From: Torreya grandis
Lineage: Eukaryota; Streptophyta; Pinopsida; Cupressales; Taxaceae
Assembly: GCA_037957365.1 (NCBI GenBank)
Contig: JARHVA010000122.1
Span: forward strand, 1,933,001-1,997,000
Reading direction: 5' to 3'
DNA: 64,000 nucleotides
The stretch's first letter is position 1. The number at the start of each line of letters is the position of its first letter. A program made the translations under genes and the position numbers. Below are positions 22,743 through 32,231 of this stretch, in pieces. Below the pieces are notes generated by a model, which was not told the origin of the DNA, searched no databases, and saw only the letters and a program-made list of their open reading frames with translations.

Positions 22743-24389
22743 CTTTTGTCATGTATTGATAATGAATCCCACAAGGAGATATTCATGTGCAGCTTCTTCA
22801 TTTGGTCTACCACATTGACTCAAGGGTTGCCTTCCTTCAAATTTTCTTTGAGATTACTTATAGCCTGAGGCGCAGGCCGAAGAGCTAAAGATGCAACCGG
22901 CGGTCTGAAGTTTGGAACCTTTTGGTTTATATGTGATGAAGAAGGTGGTGCTGACGTTTGAGCAGCTGCTTGATCTTCTTCCATTGCTCTCCTTTTGGAC
23001 CTTGTGTTGGCTGCGACATAGTTGCCTTGATTGTCTGCACTACCCACGTAATTGACTGCATAGAACTCACCTTCCAGGTGATTCATGAGAGTAGAATCGG
23101 GCTGAGTCTATCTGTTGCCCATGTCGGGTTGCACTGAAGCCTCAAAGCTTGGGAATTGGGCGGCTCCCTGATTGTTCTATGCATTTGTGTAGTGACTCAG
23201 CATTTCATTTGTATAAATAGCTTGATTTTGACCATATCCCATGGTTGAGCAACTGGGTTGTTCTTGTACCAGATTGTTTTGAGTGGGCGCTAGAACCTTG
23301 GATGATGAAGGGGCGCCTGGATTATAGCCTTGAAAAAGTCTGGCCTGTGCAAACTGACCTTGCCCTTGATTGTAATTCTGGAAAGGGGGTCTATTTGCTT
23401 GCCCATACTGCTGATATCCTTGATTTGGTCGATTGCCTTGAGTTTGCTGCCTTTTAAGAGCCACTAGTTCATTTGTTACGCTTTGTAACAGGATTTTGAC
23501 TTCATGAAGGTCATTGGATGAAGTAGCAGCGGGCTTTTCTATGCCAGTCAAAAGAGCCAAGGTGGGTGCAACAGTCTGGATTGGAGGCAACAATTTGAGA
23601 AAGAGCGGCATATGAGGCCTAGGGGCTATCTTTCCAGCCTGCACCAGGCAATTCTCAGCCGCTATAGCTATGTTATAGGCAGCAGACAACACATGTCCTT
23701 CCATGGACTGTATCATAACGGCAATGTTGTTGTACAATGCTTTCAAATAATAGAGGAAAGCATAGCTCGGAGTTGGCCTTACCAGAATGGAGATTCTGTC
23801 CTATGTCTTCTGAAAACGAGTATTGAAATCCTGCATGAATTCGTGTGGAGCTCTTTTCATAGTGGTCAACTGCTCGGCAAGTGAGAGGTGGTCGCTCTTC
23901 TCCCCAAATCGGTTTGTTAAGAGGGTGCCCAATTCGTTCCAGGAATCGACTGAATTCATGGGCAAAGTCCCATACCAGTCCAGAACCTTGCCCTTGAAAG
24001 ACAATGCCAGCAATCTGATCGCAATGTCTTCCTCAGTGACATTGTGAATATCGCAGAGGTTAGCAATATTTCTGATATGTTCGATAGCAGTAATGGGCCC
24101 TTCTCCATTAAAGGGAGGCACACTTTTAAGGACTGCTCCTAGAATTGGGTCATAATGTAGGAGATTCAAAGGACTGACCATGAAAGGCCACAAAAGGTAA
24201 AGCCATAGCTATGACAGGATTCAACTGAGGCCTTCTTGCGTAGATGTATTTTATGGCAGGTCTAGGAAGGTGATTTGCTGAATAAGGATGAGTTTTTTCA
24301 AACCTCAGTCGTTTTGCTGAGTTTAAGGGCAATTCAACGAATTCAAAAGGGACACCCTTAGCAGCAGATTGTGTGGTGATTTTAGGCAT
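22743..24389 (-). pseudogene. A1 gag, broken
   Basis: Starts MPKITTQSAAKGVPFEFVEL at 24389, about 165 bases after the 5' LTR. A frameshift near 24180 leads into the capsid core (SVPPFNGEGPITAIEHIRNI, then WYGTLPMNSVDSWNELGTLL and MKRAPHEFMQDFNTRF), the retrotransposon gag fold. A Gln/Pro/Asn-rich part follows (GNRPNQGYQQYGQANRPPFQ). Stops within the frame are CAG to TAG (at 23801 in QKTQDR and near 23175 and 23110) or CGA to TGA (near 22818). No zinc knuckle is visible. Confidence 0.85.
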
Positions 24390-24530
24390 ATGAGGTCAGA
24401 CTGATCTTTGGTCAGAGACTAATGTTCTTAACAATGGAGTCGCTAGATGCTGGAAAATAGTTGATTTTGCTATAACAAGACCAGCATCAATTCTGGAACT
24501 TTGCTAAGTGTTTAAAAATGGTGTTAAGAA

Positions 24531-24555
24531 TGGTCCCACCAGGCGTGCCAAAAAC
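24531..24555 (-). other. A1 putative primer-binding region
   Basis: Minus sense GTTTTTGGCACGCCTGGTGG directly after the 5' LTR end, the same motif as in A2, A3 and A4. Confidence 0.65.
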
Positions 24556-25245
24556 TGTTGACGCAGTGGAGTGCACCCTTGACAGGGGGCTGAGCTCATG
24601 TCTTCCACGTATCACAATGGAAACTCCTCTCTTGCCTGTGGATCTGGCAAAACTGAGGGGAGAGTCTCTAAATAAGGGCTAGCTCCCTTTGATGCATCTG
24701 AGTTATTCCAGTAATGTTGCTACTATATATATATGTATATATATATATAATGGGGGGGTTGAAAAGAGAGAAGGATTACTGAAAAACAGAACCTAACCTC
24801 AGCGAGTGATACACCAAACAGGTTTGATCTACTCATACTCACACTTTGAACCATAAGAACACATACATACACTTTCACTGGTAAAAGGACCAGACTATAG
24901 GGAACTTAACATGGTGGCTTTAATGAAAACACACAGAAAATGAACTTATCACAGGTGCTGTAGGAAAAAATCACACTATCTGGTATCCTTCTTCTGCCTC
25001 TGCGCTCCAGATACAGCTCTTCTTGTTACCTGCAGGAATGGCGCTTTGTCTATACCAGGCGTGTTGGTATCAAACTTGTGAGAGCATCAAGAAAGAAATG
25101 ACTGAACACAAGGTTAACACTCAGACACATTTAGAGATATATCCAACCAAAATAGAAGTAAAAATGCGTATTCTATTGATTCCAAGTGAAAATTGGTAGG
25201 ACTTCGCCTTACAACATGAAAGATATCTTTCTCAAATGAGAAGTT

Positions 25246-25260
25246 ACAATATATATAGAG
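25246..25260 (-). promoter_or_regulatory. A1 5' LTR TATA-like core promoter
   Basis: Minus-sense CTCTATATATATTGTAA. The equivalent CTATATATTGTAA stands at the same place in every A and C LTR (for example 51462-51475 and 31769-31780), about 700 bases before the LTR end, which supports the assigned transcription sense. Confidence 0.6.
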
Positions 25261-26303
25261 AAGAAGAAAGCAAAAGCGCCCCTTTTGGAAAAGACTTTGG
25301 CGCCCTTTGACAAGTGGCCCACGTGTGCTGAGAGCATTGGGAAGAGGAAGCCGCTGAAAGAGAATGTTGTGTCGGCTCCGACTTTGACTTTCGGCGTTTA
25401 AATACATTAAACGTCATGTGTGAAAACATAGGCCACGCCGTTTGTCTGCAAACAAGACCGCTCCTTCAAGGCATTCACGCGGTTTGTCTACTCATCAATG
25501 CAAAGTGAAGAAAAACGGGTCGCGTCGTTCACTGTTGCGCTCCTTGATGACCACTTGGCAGATACTGTGTCAACTGCTGGAGTAACTTCTTGAGTCGACA
25601 CCTTCCTTTGCCACTTGGACTGTTTTGTCCATTTCTGCACTTGGCTCTTTTGTCTCTTCTTGGCTTTGTCTTTTCTGGCTCCTTCAACCCTCGAGGGCTA
25701 TCTTCTGCTAATTCTTTGGCTCTTTGGGCTCCCTTCTCGGCGGTCTCTTCTTTTTGGCCTTAAGACTTTGAATTCCTTCGGATTCGCGCCTTTCATTTAA
25801 AGACCAACGGTTACTTCATGGTCGTAAAGTTGATGTCTGTGCGCTCGTCACCATTTGAAAGCCAACGGCTAATCTGTTGTCTTGAACTTGACGTCTGCGG
25901 GGACGTCATCGGACGTCTGGATTCCAATGACTAGTCCATGATGCTCAACTTTGACGTCCGCGGGCCCGTCACCCCTTGGTCAATTCCTTTGGCTTTTATC
26001 TTGGAACCTCCCGAAGGGAAGGTGTCCCTTCGGGCCTTGAGAAATGTCCTTTTGGCAGCCGAGAGACCCCCGCAAGGGCACCTGCCCTTCGGGCGGCCTT
26101 GCTGTTCAAATCCTTCGGACAAAATGTCCGAAGGAAATCTTTCCTTTATCTTTCCCGCTTACCGCTTTCTGTCGGGCTTTTCTATCGGGTGAATTTCTTC
26201 GGAAATTTTGTTTGAAGGAAATCTTTCCTTTATCTTTCCCGCTTACCGCTTTCTATCAGGCTTTTCTATCGGGTGAATTTCTTCGGACAAAATGTCCAAA
26301 GGA

Positions 26304-26453
26304 AGAGCAAGGAATTCTTTCGTAAAAGTTCCCGCGGCAAAGTGAGCAAAGCGAATTCTTTTGTCCGAAGGAATTCCTTCGGACTTTTTGTCCGAAAGAA
26401 TTCGCTTTGCTCACTTTGCCGCGGGAACTTTTACGAAAGAATTCCTTGCTCTT
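26304..26453. repeat. Long near-perfect inverted repeat in the A1 5' LTR
   Basis: The left arm starts AGAGCAAGGAATTCTTTCGT and the right arm ends ACGAAAGAATTCCTTGCTCT. The arms of about 60 bases meet at a GTCCGAAGGAATTCCTTCGG centre. The other A1 LTR (about 17640-17735) has only the right arm. Confidence 0.9.
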
Positions 26454-27904
26454 TACCTTGTGAATTTCTTCAGACAAAATGTCCGAAGGAATTCCTTTGG
26501 GCATTTTGCCCAAAGAAATTCAACCTTTGCCTTAGCATTTCCGAAGGAAAATCACCCTTTTGATTTCTCCGCAAAGATTCCCTGCCCTCCGCAAGGGCAC
26601 TTTTGGATCCGAAACTGCCCTCCGCAACCTGCTGGAATGGTCCAGTTTCAGCTTGACTGCCATCCGCAAGGGCACTTGTCCTTCGGGCTTTGGAAGACCC
26701 CCTTTGAACCTTCCGACTTGAACCAATTCTTGAACCATCTCTATGAACCAACCCATTGAACCAACTCGTTGAACCAAACCATCTGAACCAACTCGTTGAA
26801 CCAAACTGACTGAACCAACAATGGTTCAAAGTTCAAGTTCAAAGTTCTTGGCAAGATCATGCCATTGGACCCCGACGTTGAACCACTGAACTGGTTCCTC
26901 CTTTTGCCAAAAGACTTGTGCAAAAATAAAATTTGAACTGGCTCAGAACAGCAGGGGAAGAAGGAGACCGATTTTGGCTTGCAGGGCCAAAATGGTTAAC
27001 AGTTACGAAGGATAATGGGAGCTCAAAGTCTCTTCAATATCCTTTTCACTGAAACATAAAACAAAAACTAAAGACAATTGTGGCAGCACAAAGTCTCCCA
27101 CAATCGGCTTCAGGACACATTTCAGATTATTTCCACTAATTCTGCTTATTTGATTAAATGGACAAAACTGTATTTAAGAAACAGACGTAAGAACAATTTC
27201 CTAAATAACACAAGCTATTTCAACACAAAGTTTGAAAGGTCACTTGCTTTCTCATTCATTTGATAAAATATGATTAACAATTTGAGCTCAAAGTCTCAGG
27301 AATGCCTTTCAATTTGGGCAGAGTTTTGTTTCTGATAAACGAGAGATCTCCCTTGCATAAAATGAGAGATTACAATATATAGCAGCCAAAAGAAAGACTT
27401 TGGTGCTTGTTTTCAAAAAATGGCCCATGCTGCATTCAATGCCTTGAATGCATTTGAAATTCTATGAAGAGGTCATGTTGGAACAGGTCATCGGCCTTAA
27501 CTTTGGTGTTCTAATTCATCTCAAATGTCTCCTCCAAAGTATGGGCCGCCTAGTCCTCTTCAAGGTATTTACACGGCTGTCCATTCGCTTTTACTCAAAG
27601 GGAGAAAAATAGGCCGTGCCATCAAATGCTTGCGCTCTCTAATGTCCACCTGGTGGACTGCTCCACCTGCTAGAATAACTTTTTGTAGATATTTTTGGAT
27701 TCTCTGTATAGTTCCCTCTTTCCTTGGTGTATTGTCTCTTCCTGGTGATCTGAGATCTCGGGCTATCTTCTCGCTTTCTACTGGCTCTTTTGGCTCTTTC
27801 CTCAGCTGGTCGCTGAGTTTGTTGTCAGGTCCACGCCATATTTGAAAATCAACAGTTATTTCATAACCCTGAATTTGACGTCTGCAGGGATGTCACCGGT
27901 CGCT

Positions 27905-28440
27905 GGTGGCTTGAACCACTTTGAACCTTGAACCTTGAACCTTTCGGAGTGCGCTGGTTCAATGGTTCAATAGTTCGGGCAGTTCAATCAGCTTGTCGGT
28001 TCAATATTTCTTTCAAAGAGCCGCGTTCACTTAGTCTATTTTGGGAGTTCAACATATCGTTGAACCAATTGTTTGAACCTTTGAACCACTTTTAACTCTT
28101 TGGGAGTCCAATGGTTCAATGGTTCATCGATTCATTGGTTCAAATGTTCGTTCCATATTATTTGAACTCTTTGAACCTTCGCTCGAACTTTCCGCTCGAA
28201 CTTCTTCTGGAATCTTCCGCTTGAACTTTGAACTTTGAACTCTGTGAAGCTTTCGGAGTCGTTGAACCTTTGGGAGTCGAACCCGTTGAACCCTTTGAAC
28301 CTTTGAACTTGTTTGAACATTTCGGAGTTCAATGGTTCAACGGTTCAATGGTTCATTCCAACTCTTTGAACCACGCCGATGAACCTTTTGATCGAACCTC
28401 GGCGTTGAACCATCCTTGTAACGTTTAGGAAACGCCTAAG
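27905..28440. repeat. GGTTCAA/TTGAACC array in the C solo LTR
   Basis: Dense, irregular repeats of TTGAACC and GGTTCAA in both orientations, with variable 3-15 base spacers. The same kind of array stands in the C LTRs at 30184-30680, 31058-31240, 45890-46370 and 46810-46990, and in A LTRs. Confidence 0.85.
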
Positions 28441-28634
28441 TGTTTGGAACTTTCTTTGTGAAAGCCCGCCTATTGAACCTGCGATTTTCTTAGCTGAAAA
28501 GGCTTGATTCATTGAAAAACTTGACTGCTCAGAACTTTTTTTGAGAAAGGAAGAGATCATTTTGTCCTGCAAGACCAAAATGGTCAACATGTTATCCACA
28601 AAAACAAGTGACGGATTTTGGGAACAACAGGCTT

Positions 28635-30030
28635 GGCATCAAGGTGTACAACAAGACGATGTACAATGAAATCAGGGTCCAAGACAAGCATATATGAATA
28701 ACACCATGCAAAAATATCAACATACTCCCGAAGGAGGGCAGTAAGAAGCTCACGTTCTTTTTCCGTGAGGGACGCTCCAAGTTTGATCCATTTAGGACCA
28801 GAAGGTGTTCCAATGTTGATTTCAATGGTATTCTCCACAAGCAATGTGGAACCATCTTCTATAATAGTCAACAATGTGGTACAATGGTCTGTGTCTTCAT
28901 CTGGTGGCTAGATTGGATCATCAATTTCGTTGATGCAGGAAGAATCTGAATCACCAAGGTCTGGCAAAGGCTTGTGAGAAATCCTAAGCTAATTGATCAA
29001 AAACTTTCTGATCCTCTGAACTAATCCCTGAGTGGGATGATATTTTGGGAATGGAGTAGGCCCGAGCTTCATTTGAAAGAGGGTGAACTTTTCCATCCAA
29101 AGGAGCCTGAAACAAGTTTTCATCATGGGATTCATCTTTTTCTTTACTTTTTTTCTAGTCCAAAAGTGTCTCAAAGAAGTTTTCACTTTGGGTCCTTGAT
29201 TGATTTCTTTTTCTTTTGTTTATGACCAAGAAAGTTCATCTGCTCTCCAAAATAGGCAACAATGTCCAATGTAATAGCAAATCCCTGTTTGTGATCACTG
29301 AGTGGCAAACTATCTCTGAGGCCAAAGAATTCATAGATTGCCTCATCGTTCTAAAAATTGTCTAATGGTATATATGAGACTTGTTGGTCACAGTCAATCA
29401 ATTGGGGATGATGGAGGAAAAAGGGGAATAAGATGGCACAAAAGTAATGGTACAGATGGTATTGGGGTCAAATAAATTGGTATCGGCTGACTCATCCTAA
29501 ATGTTATATTAGGACTCTGCGTCGCTGTCGGTATTGTCCATATTAGATGATAAAGTAGAATCACTCTGAGATCTAAAGGGTCACCCCCAGGTGGTTTGTA
29601 TCCAATACCTCAATTTCCTTTGTTTTTGGCAATTGATATTGGCTCAATAAGTCGTTGTTTTGCCCCCAGGGCTTTGCCCTTATAGGCTTGATTATCCAAT
29701 ATCTTATTTGGAATAGGGTACTTTGTGTTCCAGTAGCAGGTGGCAAAATCATCATTATATAACCATGAATCATCATCGACCTTGATGTGTTCTTCCTGGG
29801 AAGTGGTTTTGATGAAAACCACGAGTCCTTTCTGACAAGAATCATCCTTCTTGCACCATTCCATTTTAGTAGCTTTCACTTTAGTTCTACCATATGATTT
29901 AGGCGTCTTAGGCAACTTGGCTATATGAAAAACATTACTAATTTTGTATTCCCCAAGACCGTTGTCTTGAATGGTAAAATGATTGGCTCTTGCAGTAGGT
30001 GGTGTAGATGAAGTGGAGGCAAGAGTACTT
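28635..30030 (-). pseudogene. D: linker between protease and RT, and the start of RT
   Basis: At 28584-28874 the minus strand reads NTIEINIGTPSGPKWIKLGA, then LLREYVDIFAWCYSYMLVLD and IVHRLVVHLDAKP, the classic lead-in to plant Tat RT. Upstream, 29610-30047 encodes a long linker (SNVFHIAKLPKTPKSYG, WCKKDDSCQKGLVVFIKTTS) in a mostly open frame. The bases 28890-29570 hold only short broken frames. It ends at 30030, where full element C inserted (GGATC). Confidence 0.75.
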
Positions 30031-30035
30031 GGATC

Positions 30036-32231
30036 TGTTGTTCCCAAAATTTGTCACTCATTTTTGGGGACAACATATGAACTATTTTGGTCCTGCAGGC
30101 CAAAATTCTCTCTTCCATTCTCAAAAAATGCTTTGAGTACTCATTCTTCATTATTCAAGCTTTTTCAGCTAAAGGACTCGCAGGTTCAATGACTTCAACA
30201 AGGGAGCTCTCACAAATGAACAAGTTCAAAACACTTAGGTAATTTCAAGGTTGGTTCAACGGCAAGGTTCAACCAAAAAGATTCATCGGCGGGCTTCAAA
30301 CAAAAGATTGAACCATTGAACCATTGAACCCCGCCTCCATGGGTTCAAAGGTTCAACATCGACAGACTTAAAAGAGTTAAGCGCTTCGACAAAGTTCAAA
30401 GTTCAACCACTTCGACAAGTTCAACGGCTTGAAAAGACTTAAAGAAAAGAAGGCTTCGAAGAAGAAAGATTTAACCCGTTGAACCATTGAACCTTGAACC
30501 AAAATAGTTCAAAGATTCAAGTAAAAGTTCAAAGAGTTGGTTCAATCGAATGGTTCAAAGCGGTTGGTTCAAGCGGTCAATTGAATGAGCAAAACACCGT
30601 ATTGAACCATTGAACCGTTGAACCATTGTTGGTTCAATCGGTTGGTTCAATCAAACGGTTCGATCAATCAGTTCAAACGGGAAGAACAAAAGGATATCTT
30701 TCGGAAAGATTTTCCGCAGCAAAATTTCACAAAGAAATCCTTCGGACAAAATGTCCGAAGGAATGTTGAAAGGCCCGACAGAAAGCGGCAAATGCAGAGG
30801 AAAGATTTCCTTTGGACAAAATGTCCGAAGAAATTCCTTCGGACATTTTGTCCGAAGAAATTGAAGAACAAGGCCACCTAAAGGACCCCGAAGGGCAAGT
30901 ACCCTTGCGGGGGACTCTCAGTGACCACGAAACGGACCATTCTCAAAGCCCAAAAGGACATCTTCCCTTCGGGGGGTTCCAAAGACAAAAAGCCGAAGGA
31001 ATTTCAAAGATCGAGAGACTTAGAAGAACAAAAGATTCAAAAAACAAAGAATGAACCGCTGAACCGTTGAACCTTGAACCAAAAGAGTTCAAAGTTCAAA
31101 GGTTCAACGAATTCAGCGGAGAAGAAAAGGATCCAGAAACTTCGAAGGACCAAAGGATTCTGAAAAAGAGAATGAACTGTTGAACCTTGAACCAAAATGG
31201 CTCAAAGTTCAAAGGTTCATGGTTCAAAGTGGTTCAAGCGACCAACGACCAATGACGTCCCCGCGGACGTCAAATTCAGGGTAATGAAATATCCGTTGAT
31301 TTTCAAATGTGGCGCGGAACCTGAAGAACAAACTCAGCGACCTGCTGAAGAAGAAGCCGAAAGAGCCATCAGAAAGGGAAGAGATAGCCCGAGGGCTCAA
31401 ATCATGAGGGAGAGACAAAATGCGTTAAGGAAAGAGGGAACGATGCAAAAAGACCAGAAATATTTGTGCAGGAGTTATTCTAGTAGGTGGAACAGTCCAC
31501 CAAGTAGGCACCTGAGTGCACAAACAAATCAAGGACGCAACCTGTTTTTCTCCATCGAATAAAGACGAAGTGGACAGCTGCGCAAATATCAAGAAGAGGA
31601 CCAAGCGGCCTATACTTTGGAGGAGACATTTCAAATGAATGGACACGCCACAGTTAAGGCCGATGCCTTGTTTCAGCATGGCCCCTTGACTGAACTAAAA
31701 ATGCATTCAAGGCATTGAATGCAGCATGGGTCTTTCCATGAAACAAAGCGCCAAGTCTTTTTTGGCTGCTATATATTGTAATCTCTTATTTTATGCAAAA
31801 GGGGGATCTCTCTATTATAGAAATGAAACTCCGCCCAAATTGAAAGGCAATTACTGAGACTTTGAGCTCAGATTGTTAATCATATTTCTTTATTTGAATG
31901 GGAGAACAAGTGAACTTTCAGACTTTGTGCTAGAATAACTTGTGTTATTTAGGAAATTGTTATTATGTCTATTTTCTGAGTGCGCTCTTGTCCATTTAAT
32001 TAAATAAGCAAAACTAGTAGAAGTATTCAGGGAGGTGTCCTGAAGCCAACTGTGGAGAGACTGTGCTGCCACAATTGTCTTTAGTGTGTGTGTTTTCAGT
32101 TTGTTTCTGTGTAAAGGACCTTGGGACGACTTTGTGCCCCCATTGTCCATATTTCACTCTATGGCAGTTGAGGTGGAGACTTTGTGCTACACCTCATTCT
32201 ACTGGTTACTGCGCCCTGTTCAATTACTTAT
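30036..32231 (+). repeat. C left (5') LTR, first piece
   Basis: Starts TGTTGTTCCCAAAATTTGTC. Near the start is the imperfect palindrome TTTTGGTCCTGCAGGCCAAA (about 30088-30107). GGTTCAA arrays, a TCCGAAGGAA palindrome block (30735-30865), a TATA-like TATATAT (31770-31776) and the R/U5 part follow. It is interrupted after TTACTTAT by A3. Confidence 0.92.
31768..31781 (+). promoter_or_regulatory. C 5' LTR TATA-like core promoter
   Basis: GCTATATATTGTAA in sense orientation, the same core as in A-family LTRs. In the 3' LTR the site has decayed to TGTATATTGTAA (about 47520). Confidence 0.55.

Larger units (their letters stand above)
2102..27001 (-). mobile_element. Element A1: autonomous Tat-like Ty3/gypsy retrotransposon, TSD GTTAC
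   Basis: Left LTR is 2102-2519 plus 16429-18257 (split by A2); internal region is 18258-24555; right LTR is 24556-27001. The TSD GTTAC is at 2097-2101 and 27002-27006. LTR ends are TGTTGACGCAG and GGTTAACA as written on the plus strand. Removing A2 leaves about 11.0 kb. Coding sense is minus, so the right LTR is the 5' LTR. Domain order in sense is gag, protease, RNase H, RT, degenerate RNase H, integrase. It is broken by many TAG stops and a few frameshifts, but all domains are recognisable. It is the likely type of partner that mobilised A2-A4, which share its LTR type and termini. Confidence 0.92.
24556..27001 (-). repeat. A1 right (5') LTR
   Basis: 2446 bp, TGTTGACGCAGTGGAGTG to ATGGTTAACA as written. 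It carries an AT microsatellite (24724-24750), the TATA-like site, several TTCGGACAAAATGTCCGAA palindromes (26110-26500), a long inverted repeat, CCCTCCGCAAGGGCA motifs and a GGTTCAA/TTGAACC array (about 26700-26850). Confidence 0.93.
1653..28629 (-). mobile_element. Solo LTR of family C (pieces 1653-2101 and 27007-28629), TSD GGCTT
   Basis: In minus orientation this matches the C LTRs at 30036-39283 and 45741-48332 from end to end. On the plus strand it starts TGTTGGGTGAATATTTTG at 1653 and ends TTTTGGGAACAACA at 28629. The 5-bp duplication GGCTT lies at 1648-1652 and 28630-28634. Its own length is about 2.07 kb. No C internal region is present, so this is the product of recombination between two LTRs. 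It was later split at 2101/27007 by A1. The right piece holds GGTTCAA-type arrays (27905-28440) and a TATA-like ATATATAG at about 27377-27384 (minus sense CTATATATTGTAA). Confidence 0.88.
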
